Shown one piece after another: positions 1 through 11,401 of a DNA stretch of 64,000 nucleotides. The notes beneath the pieces are model-generated. The model had not been told where the DNA came from. It made no database searches and saw only the letters and a program-made list of their open reading frames with translations. The position numbers were made by a program, and so were the translations under genes. Source of the DNA: Fragum whitleyi (taxonomy: Eukaryota; Mollusca; Bivalvia; Cardiida; Cardiidae); NCBI GenBank assembly GCA_948146395.1, contig OX411546.1, positions 22,608,449-22,672,448 of the forward strand, given 5' to 3'. Position 1 is the stretch's first letter, and each line of letters opens with the position of its first letter.

Positions 1-1093
1 TCTTCTTCTGAACCAGGAGCCTAACAGATTTGAATATTGGCATGGATGATCAGCATATGGACCTTTATATAAATAGCTAAAATCATGACTGTAGATTCAC
101 CAGGTGCGGAGCACCAGGGGGGAGGGGGTAGTTCTTTTGTGAAAATTTTGTAATCTTTAACCTTCTTCTTCTTCTGAACCACAAGCCCTACAGACTTGAA
201 AATTGGCACGGAGGATCAGCTCATAGACCTTAATTAAAATAGCTAAAATCATGACTGTAATGCCACCAGGTGCGGAGCACCAGGGGGGAGGGGAAAGTAC
301 TTTTTTGAAAATTTTGCTACTTTAACCTTCATCTTCTAAAGAACCAGGAGCACTACAGACTTCAATATTGGCATGGATGATAAGCATATGGATCTAAAAT
401 AAAGTAGCTAAAATCATGAATGTAGGGCCACCAGATGCGGAGCATTAGGGGGGAGGGGGTAGTACTTTGGATCAATTTTGAAATCTTTAACCTTATTCTT
501 TTCCTGGATCAGGAACCCTACAGACTTGAAAATTGTCATGGGTGATCAATATATTGACATTAATAAAAATAGCTTAAATCATGACTGTAGGGTCACCAGG
601 TGCTGAGTGTCTTGGGGAGGGGGTAGTACTTTGGATCATTTTTGAAATCTTTAAACTTCTTCCAATGAACCAGGAGTCCTACAGACTTGAAAATTGATAT
701 GGTGATCAGCATATGGACATTAATTGAATTAGCTAAAACCATGACTGTAGATTCACCAGGTGCAGAGCATCTTGGGGGAGGGGGTAGTGCTTTGTTGAGA
801 ATTTTGAATCCCTACAGCCTATATATTTGACATGGATTGATCAACTCATTAAAGAAAACTTTAAAAGTCTCAGACTCAGCCTGTATATCTGGCATAGATT
901 AGCTGATCACAGACCTTTTATGAAAAAAGCTTAAATAAATAATGACCAGGGGAGGAGCAGGGGGGGGGGAAGGATTATTTCAAATGTTATCTAATTGAAT
1001 AATAGAAAATCTCTTTTTCTGTGGTTGCATGGACATACCTAGGTAATGAAGCTTTTTTCTCAGGTGAGCGACCCAGGGCCAACGGCCCTCTTG
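1..1093 (+). mobile_element. HINE-like hairpin-ended repeat element, 3' part (monomer type a)
   Basis: The 5' end lies outside the window. The body is about five divergent direct repeats of roughly 165 bp; the phrase CACCAGGTGCGGAGCA recurs near 95, 265, 430, 592 and 753. The 3' end carries TCAGGTGAGCGA followed by the small hairpin AGGGCCAACGGCCCT and CTCTTG. The same sequence recurs at 22390-23469 with few differences (about 95% by eye over the last 250 bp). It is non-coding; the short ORFs in it are not genes. Confidence 0.8.
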
Positions 1094-2414
1094 TTTAGGT
1101 CGAGTGATGTCCCTCGTGTGTTGCAACATTTACCTTGTAGACACTCTAGAGGCCACATTTTTTGCCCGATCAAACTGAAATTTCTTCAGAATGACTGTCT
1201 TGATGAGATCAAGGTCAAGTTCATAATTGGGTCAAGTGGGGTCAAAAATGAGGTCACAGGGTCGAATCTTAACAAAAACCTTGAAGACAGTCTAGAAGCT
1301 TTATTTTTTACTCAATCAACCTGAAAATTGGTCAGAATGAATGTCTTGATGAATTCTCGCTCAAGTTCGAAATTGGGTCAAGTGGGCCAAAAATGAGGTC
1401 ACGGGTCAAATCTTAGAAAAACCTTGTAGACACTCTGGAGGCCATATTTTTTCTCAATCAACCTGAAAATTTATCGGAATAAATGTCTTGCTGAATTCTA
1501 GGTTGAGTTTGAAATTGGGTCATGTGGGGTCAAAAATTAGGTCACAGGGTCAAATCTTAGAAAAACCTTGTAGACACTCGTGAAGCCATATTTTTTGCTT
1601 GATCATTCTGGAAATTCATCAGAATGAATGTCTTGATAAAATCTAGGTCAAGTTTAAAATTGGGTCAAAATGAGGTCACAGGGTCAAATCTTAGGCAAAC
1701 CTTGTAGACACTCTAGAGGCCAAGTGTTTTGCTCAATCATTCTGAAAATTGGTCAGAAGAATCATCTTTATGAAATGGGGGTCAAGCAAAAAATTGGGTC
1801 AAGTGTGGTCAAAAATGAGGTCATGGTGTTAAATCTTTTAAAAACCTTGTAGACATTATAGATGCCATGCTTTTTGCTCAATCAACCTGAAAATTGTGCA
1901 GAAGCGTCATCTTGATGAAATCTAGGCCAAGGTTGAAATGGGGTCAAATTTGAGGTCATGGGGTCAAACCTTAGCAAAACCTTGTAGACACTCTGGAACT
2001 CATATTTTTAACCCAATCATTCTGAAAATTGGTCAGAATGATATTCTTAACGAAACCTAGTTCAAGTTTGAAATTGGGTCAAGTTGGATCAAATATTAGC
2101 TCATGGTGTCAAATTCTAGAAAAACCTTGTAGACACTCTGGAAGCCATATTTTTTGCTCAATAAATCTGAAAATTGGTCAGAATGATCATCTTGATAAAA
2201 TCTAGGTCAAGTTTGAAATTGGGTCAAGTTGGGTCAAAAACTAGGTCACAGGTAAAATCCTAGAAAAAACCTTTTAGGCCGTGTAGAGGCATAATTTTTT
2301 GCCCAATCAACTTGAAATTGGGTCAGATTTCTTCATCCTTTCTAAATCTACTTTAAACTATTTTTGACAGTTCATTCAGGTGAGCAATTTAGGGTCACTA
2401 TGGTCCTCTTGTTT
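1094..2414 (+). mobile_element. HINE-like element with monomer type b, 5' hairpin missing
   Basis: Seven or eight degenerate tandem units of about 145 bp, each with a CTTGTAGACACTCT-like phrase (near 1134, 1421, 1568, 1701, 1846, 1979 and 2124) and repeated GGGTCAA words. It ends with TTCAGGTGAGCAATTTAGGG and a weak terminal hairpin, then CCTCTTG. The 5' terminal hairpin seen in complete copies is absent, so it is truncated or fused to the element before it. Confidence 0.75.
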
Positions 2415-2760
2415 TTTGCTCAAATTTCTTGAAACTTGGTAATAATGTTAGTCTACATGAAATCTTTGTCGATAATGGGTCAAGTGAAGCTAAAACTGAT
2501 GCCAAGGGGTCAAAGCTTTAAAATAAAACAACCTTGCGTACACCCTTGGCCAAGTTTTGAGCTCGATTGTTTTAAACCTTGGACAAAATGTTTGCTTACA
2601 TGATATATTGGATATTAGAACATTTATGTGTGCTCTAAAGACAACAATTTTGGCTCAAATGTTTTTAAACTTGGTCAGAATGTTTGTCTACATGATACCT
2701 TGAAAGAGTATGAAATTAGATCAAATGTTATAATTTGAAGTATCGAGGGATTCGCAATGG
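2415..2760 (+). repeat. Degenerate monomers related to type b
   Basis: Further diverged copies of the TTGAAACTTGGT / AATGTTTGTCTACATGA words of the neighbouring element, with no recognisable ends. No gene seen. Confidence 0.5.
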
Positions 2761-2824
2761 TCACAGCGCCAGGACAAAAGCCACAGTTGCATTCTGCTAG
2801 TGGAGGTACATTAGAAAACTCTCT

Positions 2825-2853
2825 AGATGGTCCCTTTTTGTGTGACTGATCAC
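2825..2853 (-). mobile_element. MITE family A terminus next to exon copy 1
   Basis: The bases GATGGTCCCTTTTTGTGTGA, followed by a TGATCACA end, match the inverted terminus of the family A elements (complete copies at 25729-25989 and 61581-61843). Only this end is recognisable. It lies 24 bases upstream of the first base of the basic exon. Confidence 0.55.
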
Positions 2854-2877
2854 AATCAAATTAATATTTCCTTGCAG

Positions 2878-3134
2878 AGAGGTGTAAATCAAGGGCTGAA
2901 GTCCAGAGAGCATACAGAGAGAGGTTAAAGGCAAAGGATAAAGAAAGTTATTACGCCAAAGAACGTGAAAGGCAGAAGGGTTATTACACTCCAAAGCATT
3001 TACTTTCGCCAAAAATGCAAGAAGAATTGAGAACAAAGCATCGAGAATACTCTAGGGATTGGAGGCAGAGAAAAAAGTCTGGACTTGCGCGTTTTAAACT
3101 TAAAACCTCACTTTCTGAGTTTAAAGACTCATAG
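2878..3134 (+). CDS. Basic-domain terminal exon, copy 1 of 4
   Basis: Internal acceptor plus stop-terminated coding exon. A pyrimidine-rich tract and CAG at 2875-2877 are followed by two bases that complete a split codon, then 84 codons to TAG (3132-3134). The product is strongly basic and probably helical: KSRAEVQRAYRERLKAKD, then YYAKERERQKGYY, a short linker with LLS, then a second R/K/E stretch (REYSRDWRQRKK). The same domain in the same reading phase occurs at 12694, 14035 and 19099. This is the most diverged copy. I know of similar uncharacterised basic domains in invertebrate and fish proteins, but cannot name a function; nucleic-acid binding or coiled-coil formation is only a guess from charge. 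No upstream coding exon was identified. A transposon terminus (about 2825-2853) lies just before the acceptor. Confidence 0.65.
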
Positions 3135-3904
3135 ACGGTGATATTCAAACCAAAATAGAATCTGTCACAAAAAGGCCCATATTTCAACTCTGTTAAACAA
3201 TTTTATTATACTGCAAAGAAAATTCTAGCATTTTCATTGGTTAATACTGACCTGACAAACATTGATGTCTACTGCTACTCTGGTATAACTTCTCATATTT
3301 CCTTAAGGCACCTTGCTGGGAACATAGACAAAAAATCAAACCAGTAATGGCAGCCATGATTCTTTCGTTGGTTGATAATTTGGCCTGAGTATACACAGTA
3401 TGCTGCAGTAAAAAGCAAATGTCAGTTGATAGAATATTTGTTCATTTTAATATCAAAGGTGATAAATGCCTTTCAATTTTATTAATCTACCAATTTTAAG
3501 TGCTACATTTCTTGTAGAATTAGCCATAAATCACTTTTTTTTAAATAACATTGCAGAATGTAGTGACAACTACTTATGATGTCAATACATGTTTAATTTT
3601 CATTTGGAGCGCATTGGGGGATATCGATAGTTTCAAAGGATTTGATGCATACCACAACTTTAGATAGACAAAAGACAGATATATAGTAAAAAACTAAGTA
3701 TGAAGTATAATAAATTTGTAATACAGTTTTTCTCGGCTGGAAAAATGATGTCAACTCTGGCCTGGAGCTCTGGTGATGTCATTTATTCCAGCCAGGAATA
3801 AATTGTAATTAGTAATTAGTAAACACTGGTAAGAAACAGCGTATAACTATTCTAATTTGATCCATTACGCAAATATGTTTTATTGTGTTACTCCATGAAA
3901 TAAA
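3135..3904. other. AT-rich stretch, no gene seen
   Basis: Sequence downstream of the copy 1 stop codon. I see no convincing ORF, RNA or repeat here. An AATAAA-like word lies near 3709, but nothing shows that it is used as a polyadenylation signal. Confidence 0.4.
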
Positions 3905-4161
3905 TGTGACCTGTTACACAAAAGGGGACCAACTAGGATCTCTGTAAAAAATATTTGAAAAAAAAGTTTTAGATCCAGTAGCGCTCAATCAGATGGCATA
4001 TTTAAAAAAATACATAGAATTAGAAAGGTAGGGGTATCATTCGAGATTCAGGTAATTTGTTGCTTGCAAAATGTGTCGATCAGATAGCAGATAGCACAGT
4101 CTGACCAGGATTGACCTTTTTAGCAGTGCCAAGAAGGTCACTTTTTGTGTGATGGGTCACA
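3905..4161 (+). mobile_element. MITE family A (TGTGACC...GGTCACA inverted ends)
   Basis: Begins TGTGACCTGTTACACAAAAG and ends GTGTGATGGGTCACA, imperfect inverted repeats of each other. The inner part carries the decayed CAGTCTGACCAGGATTGAC core typical of the family. About 257 bp, close to the 261-263 bp of the best copies. Non-coding. Confidence 0.75.
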
Positions 4162-4167
4162 AATATT

Positions 4168-4395
4168 TTAACCCTTTGCTGTTTAATCCCTGCTTTTTAC
4201 GTGCCTGTGATTTTATGATTGAGAAAATATTGTGAAAAAGAAGAAATTGCTCCTGACAAGCAATTTCTTCTTTTTCAACACTATTTTCTACCCTACTGAA
4301 TGGTTATATTTCAAATTAAATCTACTTTAAATTTTCGTCTGCAAAACCTTTGAATTTGGACAGGTCCAAAATTTTGAAAAACAGGAAAGGGTTAA
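4168..4395 (+). mobile_element. MITE family B (TTAACCCTTT ends) with internal hairpin
   Basis: 228 bp flanked by TTAACCCTTTGCTGTTT and its approximate reverse complement (CAGGAAAGGGTTAA). The centre is a strong hairpin, GAAGAAATTGC...GCAATTTCTTC. Copies occur at 20275-20502 (opposite orientation) and 23946-24174; the central hairpin alone recurs at 38538-38588. Confidence 0.8.
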
Positions 4396-4719
4396 ACAGC
4401 AATATGAAGTTGTATTGTTGTTTGACTATAGCTGATGATCTGTTAATCATTAGCAAAGTAACAATTAACAAATCTGGTCGACATATTGGTGCATGTAAAA
4501 TGCTCAGTACAACCTTTTATACGACAATTTTCTTTTGGAAATTGACTATTTGAAGGCCTGCTTAATGATTGACGAATCTACTGTAACTTATATCAAGTAT
4601 CCTTAAGCATTAACTTCCAGATTTAATCCACAAATGGTAGGTTTTCACCATTATCACTGGATGAATGTTTACCCCACCCACTCTCCAACCATGCATTGTA
4701 AGTGAGCTACAAAAGATCT

Positions 4720-5320
4720 ATCACACAAAGTGCAAAGCTTTTTGATAACGATTTATTGTGTAGGCTTTGCAGTAGAGCTGACTCGCAAAATGGGTACCCT
4801 CATTCATCGTGGAATTACCATTTGTATCCTTGTAAACTTTTTTAAGCTTGACTATTGGCATAATTGAGGGGCTTTTCCGGTCACACTGGCGTCGGCGTAA
4901 TGCTTTGTTTTTTTGAAGTTTTTGTGTGCAAGTGTTTAAAATCTCTATTTCTACAAAAGCTATTGCTTTGAAACTTTGCACATTCTTCTGTGACCTTAAT
5001 ATTAGCCTCTAGACAAAGATTCAATTCTCTGATATTGAATTTAGTGAGATTTTAACCCTTTTCAGGCTAAGAAATTCCTGGTTAAGTTTTTACGTGCAAA
5101 TGTTGTACTGGTATATCAGTTCTAGTTCTATTTCTAGCTAGCTATTGCTTGGAAACTTTGCACATGCTTCTGTGACCATAATATCTGCCTCTAGACAGAG
5201 ATTCTTTTCTATTGACTTTCATTTAATTGAATTTCCAATGTCGATATTGATTTGCTGTTACTGTCCAGCACTAGGAAAAGTCGAGCTTCGCTGTCCTCCG
5301 ACAGCTCTTGTTTTGATAGT
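4720..5320 (+). repeat. Two-unit degenerate repeat ending in a CTCTTGTTTT terminus
   Basis: Two related units (about 4905-5030 and 5090-5220) share GAAACTTTGCACAT, CTTCTGTGACC and GCCTCTAGACA. They end near CCTCCGACAGCTCTTGTTTT, which resembles the 3' end of the element at 8285-9715. Probably a decayed member of the same superfamily. Confidence 0.45.
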
Positions 5321-5436
5321 GTTGTCAAGCAAGGCATTTCTGTTTAGCAACAATCTTGGGAAGCATCATTATTTCATCACATTCATGTAAGATAGTTTTA
5401 AATTCTTTCAATTTATATTATAAGCTGTCTTAATGT

Positions 5437-5590
5437 AGTTGGTAGCGCGTCAATCTGTCAATCTAGGGGTCCTGGATGGCGGCACTTACTCTTTCAAACT
5501 ATTTGTCTCCCACAGGCAGGTTAATAATCATAGACCTATTTGGGATAGCAGCTAGAGGCTAGGATATGTATATCTATCTATAAAACTGAG
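5437..5590 (+). repeat. tRNA-derived SINE (family S1), partial
   Basis: Contains AGTTGGTAGCGCGTCAATCT (A-box like), GGCGGCACTTACTCTTTC and GACCTATTTGGGATAGCAGC, matching the more complete copy at 44573-44812. The B-box region is decayed, so this is not a functional tRNA gene. Confidence 0.65.
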
Positions 5591-5947
5591 TCATTATAAA
5601 CACAAGCTGATTCACCTAAACCTTAAATGCAACAACCTGACTTTTAGGCTCCACCCTGCCAGGGCTAAAATCATGTATTATACTTGTGGTATAAGTTAGG
5701 GTATGAGGTCACATTCTTTGAATGTACTAGATTTAATGGTGTTTTTGCACCGATAGATCCATGGCATATTGTAATTTACTTGTCTGTTTATCTGTCAGTT
5801 TGTTTGGGCCTGAAAACTTAAACAATTGCCTTAACTTTTGATTGGTAAGGGACAGAACTTCCATAGTTCACATGGGCATTGTACATTGTATTTGAAAAGA
5901 CCTTTCTGTTGGTACCTCTTTTAAGGTCATCTCTGGAGGCTAAGGTG

Positions 5948-7281
5948 TTTTTAGCTCACCTGGCCACGAAGTGCTCAAGGTGAGCTTTTGTGATCAAGCT
6001 GTGTCCGGCATCCGTCATCCGGTTCTCCGGTCTTCCGTTAACATCTTGTGTGCGCTCTAGAGGCCATATTTTAAGTCCAAATGTCATGAAACCGTGTCAT
6101 AATGTTTGTCTCCATCAAATCTCAGCCAAGTTCGAAATGGGGTCAAAGTGTCAAATTTTAGAAAACCTTGTGTGCACTCTAGAGGCCATATTTTTGGTCC
6201 AAATGTCTTGAAACGTGGTCAGAATGTTTGTCTCCACCGAATCTCGGTCAATTTCGAAATTGGGTCAAGTAGGGTCAAAAATGGGGTCAAGGGGTCAAAT
6301 CTTAGAAAAAAAATTGTGTGCTCTCTTGAGGCCAGATTTTTGGCCTGAATGTCTTGAAACTTGTTCAGAATGTTTGTCTCCATCAAATCTCAATTGAACT
6401 CAAGTTCCAAATTGGGTCAAGTGGGATCAAAAAAAGGGTCAAGGGGTCAAATCTTAGAAAAACCTTGTGTGCACTCTAGAGGCCATATTTTTGGTCCAAA
6501 TGTCTTGAAACTTGGTCAGAATGTTTATCTCCATCAAATCTTGGTCAAGATTGAAATTGGGTCAAAATGGGGTCAAGGGGTCAAATCTTAGAAAAACCAT
6601 GTGTGTGCTCTAGAGACCATATTTTTGGCCCAAATGTCTTGAAACTTGGTCAGAATGTTTTTCTCTGTCAATTTTCAGTCAAGTTTGAAATTGAGTCAAG
6701 TGTGGTCAAAAATGGGATCAAGGGGTCAAATCTTAGAAAAACCTTGTATGCACTCTAGAAGCCATATTTTTGGTTCAAATGTCTTGAAACTTGGTTAGAA
6801 TGTTTGTCTCCATCAAATCTCGGTCAAGTTTGAAATTGGGTCAAGTGAGGTCAAAAATAGGGTCGGGGGATCAAATTTTAGAAAAACCTTGTGTGCACTC
6901 TAGAGGCCATATTTTTGGTGCAAATGTCTTGTAACTTGGTCAGAAAGTTTGTCTCCATCAAATCTCAGTCAAGTTTGAAATTGGGTCAAGTAGGGTTTAA
7001 ATTGGGGTCAAGGGGTCAAATCTTTAAAAAAAAAAAAACACCACATGATTACTCAAATATCTTAAAACTTGATCTGAATGTTTGTATGAAACCTAGGTAA
7101 AGTTTGAAATTGCCTTGAAATCTTACACAAGTTTGATAGAGGGTCAAAAAGAGGATCTAAAACGTTTTTTAGTACTTTAGAGGCAACATTTTTAACTGAA
7201 ATGTTTTCTTCTTGATCTCTTTGACTTTTGTTAAGCCATGCATCAGGTGAGTGCTTTAGGGCCAATGGCCCTCTAGTTTTT
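5948..7281 (+). mobile_element. HINE-like element, complete, monomer type b
   Basis: Begins TTTTTAGCTCACCTGG with the 5' hairpin (arms around GTGCTC) and ends ATCAGGTGAGTGC, hairpin AGGGCCAATGGCCCT, CTCTAGTTTT. The core is about seven tandem units of about 145 bp; TTGTGTGCACTCTAGAGGCC-like starts lie near 6046, 6168, 6314, 6465, 6599, 6744 and 6889. ORFs of 60-80 codons inside simply track the repeat unit and are not genes. Confidence 0.85.
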
Positions 7282-8282
7282 TTAGCCCCACTGGCCTAAA
7301 GGCCAGCGGGCTATTGTCATGGCGAGGTGTCCGTCGTCCGTGCGTGCGTCCGTCCGTCCGTAAACTTTTACTTTAAAAATCTTCTCATAAAGTACTGGAT
7401 GGATTCGAATCAAATTTCACAAGAATGTTCCTTGGGTGACCCTCTATCAGATTCCTTCAAAGATTTTTAATCGGTTGAAAATCATGGCTGTAGTGGGCGT
7501 GGCTAATTTCCATATATGGTAATAGGTGGCTTTTCACAGAAACTAATTGATGGATATTTACCAAACTTCACATGAATTATCTTTGAGGGGCCCTCTATCA
7601 GCCTACAAAAAATCATTGTGATCAGATAAAAAATATGTATTTTATGGGCGGAGGTCATTTCTCTATATGTTGTATAGTGAAAACTTTGAAAATTATTTTC
7701 TCAGAATCTAATCGATAGATATCAACCAAATTTTACATGAATGATACTTGAGTGACCCTTTATCAGGATAGCAAAAATTATTGTGATCGGATGAAAAATG
7801 TGTATTTAATGGGCGGAGGTCATTTCTCTATATGTTATATAGTGAAAACTTTGAAAATCATTTTCTCAGAACCTAATTGATAGATATCAACCACATTTTA
7901 CATAAATGATACTTGAGTGACCCTTTATCCGTATAGCAAAAATTATTGTGATCGGATAAAAAATATATATTTTATGTGCGGAGGTCATTTCCCTATATGT
8001 TATATAGTGTAAACTTTGAAAATCATTTTCTCAGAACCTAATGGATAGATATCAACCAAATTTTACTAGAATGATTCTTTAGTGATCCTTTATCAGTCTA
8101 TTAAAAAATATTGTGATCAGATCAAAAATATGTCTTTTATGGGCAGAGGTCATTTCTTCATATATAGGGTAAAACAAACTATCCTGAAAGGTTAAACAGA
8201 TGGATTAGATATCATGGAAATTTTATTTCTGTGAAGTTGTATCAGTCTGCAAAAAAATATTTGATTAGATGAACAGCATATT
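7282..8282 (+). mobile_element. HINE-like element family 2 (AGCCCCACTGGCC end), 3' end missing
   Basis: Starts with the hairpin ACTGGCCTAAAGGCCAG, then CCGTCGTCCGTGCGTGCGTC microsatellite-like sequence, then roughly 165-bp tandem units, each with GGGCGGAGGTCATTTC (7645, 7810, 7978, 8139). It is cut off by the next element; a matching 3' end lies at 10225-10530. Confidence 0.75.
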
Positions 8283-8284
8283 TT

Positions 8285-9715
8285 TATGCTCCCCGAAGGG
8301 AGAGCATATAGCCGCCGCTTCGTCTGTCCGTCCGTCCGTCCGTCCGTCCGTAATTCCGTCCGTCCATCCGTCCGTCCGTCTGTCCGTCCATTTCCACCTA
8401 TTTCTCCATAACCCTTGGGCCAAATCAAATGAAACTTACCATGTGAACTCCCTATGATATAGTGATGATGCATCTGTGATGGTTTTTGTATTTGAGGCCT
8501 CGTCACGGGAAAAGGGGACTTAGGGTAAAAAACAGTTTTTCCCAAATTTCTCTTAGTCCAACTGTCAGAATTAAGTGAAATTTCATATTTGAGTAGCAAA
8601 TCAGATGCCCTTTACTATAAACAATTTGAAATTAACGTAAAAAAAAAAAAATCATGGAAAAAGGGGGCTAAATGTTTGTTACCTTACGTTAGCATGTAAA
8701 ATAGTTATTCCGTCCGTCTGTCCGTCCATTTCCACCTATTTCTCCATAACCCTTGGGCCAAATCAAATGAAACTTACCATGTGAACTCCCTATGATATAG
8801 TGATGATGCATCTGTGACGGTTTTTGGATTTGAGGCCTCGTCACGGGAAAAGGGGACTTAGGGTAAAAAACAGTTTTTCCCAAATTTCTCCTAGTCTAAC
8901 AGTCAGAATTTAGTGAAATTTCATATTTGAGTAGCAAATCAGATGCCCTTTACTATAAACAATTTGAAATTAACGTAAAAAAAAAATATCATGGAAAAAG
9001 GGGGCAAAATGTTTCTTACCTTTACGCTAGCGCGTAAAATACAGTTATTCTTTCATTTCTCCTAGTCTCATGCTCAGAATTTGATGAAATTTCACATTTC
9101 AGTAGCAAATCAGATGCCCTTTACCATAAGGTATTTGATATTTGTGTCTAAAAATATGTCATGCAAAAAGGGAGTTTAATGTTTGTTACCTTTATGTTTA
9201 CTGTATAAGATAACATCTTATTTGAGTCCTTGCAATCTGACCACAGAGCATATCTTCTAAAGTATAATAGCTATCAACTTGAAACTTTATGGGTGGATAG
9301 ATCTAATAGAGGAGAAGTGCAGTGTACAAGAACTGCAACTCTTGCTTGCATAATTTTGGAGTTATTGCCCTTTGTTATTTTTTATACTTAGATTTTGTCT
9401 GGAGCATATCTCCTAAAGTATAATAGCTATCAACTTGAATCTTTATGGGTGGATAGATCTCATAGAGGAGAAGTGCAATACACCTGAACTACAACTCTTG
9501 CTTGCATAATTTTGGAGTTATTTCCCTTTGTTATTTTTCTTACTTAGATTTTATAGGAGGCAAATCTTTGACAGTACATAGAATCTTTTCTCTATTAGGC
9601 TTCAGTTTACTATCAAGCTTTCTTGGCGGGGGATGTCCATGTCAAACATGGCTCTTGTTTTTGTGACAATGCCTTATTCGAGGAGCATAATCCGTCTCTG
9701 ACGGCTCTTGTTTTA
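8285..9715 (+). mobile_element. HINE-like element family 3 (ATGCTCC...GGAGCAT), with nested copy
   Basis: Starts ATGCTCCCCGAAGGGAGAGC, carries a CCGT microsatellite at about 8318-8395, and ends GGAGCATAATCCGTCTCTGA plus CTCTTGTTTT. The core includes a roughly 360-bp segment present twice in tandem (about 8340-8700 and 8705-9030). A further element seems nested at about 9210-9660; it has two units of about 155 bp (GGAGCATATCTCCTAAAGTA-like) and its own end hairpin CCATGTCAAACATGG. Confidence 0.7.
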
Positions 9716-10224
9716 TTGGTAGAGGGTATTATAACATATAAAGTGAATATTTGATCACCCTTTTGGTATCTTCTCAATGATGATTTTTCTAGACTTGTTA
9801 AATTTAATAGGTGTAATGATTATAGATTAGAAGGAACAAAACCTTTGTTGAAATTCAAATGTATAGAAGCATTAGTTGAAATAAGTAGCCTTAGAATACC
9901 CACTCAGAATTGGTGAGTTTAGTTGAACAAAGGGTGAATCTGCACAGAGTGTAAAATGATGTTCTGACCTCCTGACATTCAGAGTGGGGTAGAAAGAGTT
10001 GAGTTTACTGCACTCTAAGGCATTGGGCAGAATAAAATAAATATATTGGATTGAATATTTTACTTCTTACTATCATTAGTTAGAATTTTGTTTTGATGAC
10101 AAACAATTGTGAAGTAACATCTTTTAGTTGTGTTTAATTAAAAGTGGAAAGAACTACAATCAAAATTTTGCAGACCAACACCAGTATATTGTGCAGTAAC
10201 ATTCTGTTAGTTTTGAAATTCTTA
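9716..10224. other. AT-rich stretch, no gene seen
   Basis: No repeat family, coding exon or RNA gene was recognised here. Confidence 0.35.
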
Positions 10225-10530
10225 TATTTGGATTTTAACAAAATATCACTAGAATGATCCTTGGGTGACCCATTATCAGACTGAACAAAATTACTGTGAT
10301 TAAATGAAAAATATTTGTGTAACAGGTAGAGGTCAATTTTGTTATTCACTGATCATGAGTTTTTTATGCAGAAATATTTCAGCATATGACCCTTATTTAC
10401 TTGAAATAAACATTCACTCATTCATTCACTTCAATTCTCATTTAAACAGCTTTATCATCCTCTAATAGTCATTATTTGGATATTCAGGCCTGTGGAGCGA
10501 ATCAGGCGCTCAAGCGCCTCTAGTTAATTT
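10225..10530 (+). mobile_element. HINE-like family 2, 3' end
   Basis: The last monomer remnant (ATGATCCTTGGGTGACCC) is followed by the terminus CCTGTGGAGCGAATC and the hairpin AGGCGCTCAAGCGCCT, then CTAGTT. The CTGTGGAGC word is the inverted partner of the GCTCCACTGG 5' end of this family. Confidence 0.65.
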
Positions 10531-10714
10531 ATTTAATTAAAAAAGTAGAAAATATCTGATAATGTCAGTGGCGAGTGGCATTCGTGTTACAAACACAATC
10601 ATATTGTTTTGAAATGAAAATAAGGTTGTAGTTTTAATCTTAATTCATAACATACTTTGTACAGATTAAAAGAAATAATTTAGAAAAAAAACTTCTCATG
10701 CTTCTCTTTCTAAT

Positions 10715-11100
10715 TATCAGGGCCAAAGGCCAATGGGTATATTGTCATTGCAACGTATCCGTCTTGTGCCTCTGTGTGTCTGGTCATAATTTTTTTTCTT
10801 TAAAAATCTTCTCCTCAGAAACTACTGGAATGATCCTTAGGGGACCCTCATACTTTTTTTTAAAGTTGCTCAAAGATCTTTGATCTCATGAAAAGTAAGA
10901 CTTACATGGGTGTGACCTATTTCCATATACAGTAATAAATGACTTTTCTCAGAATCTTATTGATGGATATCAACCAATTTTCACTGGAATGATCCTTTTG
11001 TGACCCTTTATCAGTCTACAAAAAAATTGTGATCAGATGAAAATATGTCTTTTGAGTGTGGAGGTCATAGGACTTTCTTGGTCATATCGTTGTTTGTTCG
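10715..11100 (+). mobile_element. HINE-like family 2, 5' part, decayed
   Basis: GGGCCAAAGGCCAATGGGTA and ATTGTCATTGCAACGTATCC match the 5' end of family 2. They are followed by two monomers with ACTGGAATGATCCTT words. A decayed family A terminus (TGTGGCCTGTCATAC) follows near 11206. Confidence 0.55.
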
Positions 11101-11401
11101 GACGAAACAATCCAATTCTCCAAGCATGCTGTTTGAGGGAATAGATTTATCTCAAACTGTAATTTTTGTGGTGTAAATTAAAAACAGTTATTCGAGCCTG
11201 ATAATATGTGGCCTGTCATACAAAAAAGGACCATTTTGAAAGTGTTAACAGTTGCAATCTGAAATAGATTGCATGTACTGCGCAGGCTGGCCGGATTTGG
11301 TTCCTTTCCTTTTGGATATATCTAGAATAACCTGTCTACTTTTCTATATGATTATCTTAAAAGTGATAACACCAGTTCAAATCAGCTAGTTTCAATCCTA
11401 T

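Noticed and set aside
6106..6758. Series of overlapping ORFs with repeated CVHSRGHIFGPNVLK text
   Set aside because: Translation of about 145-bp transposon monomers, interrupted by frameshifts; not a repeat protein.
7509..7518. CCATATATGG CArG match
   Set aside because: It is inside a HINE-like monomer (as is the one near 18087) and far from any recognised promoter.
8192..8599. 135-codon minus-strand ORF with TDGRTDGRTDG repeats
   Set aside because: It is the CCGT microsatellite of a HINE-like element read in reverse.
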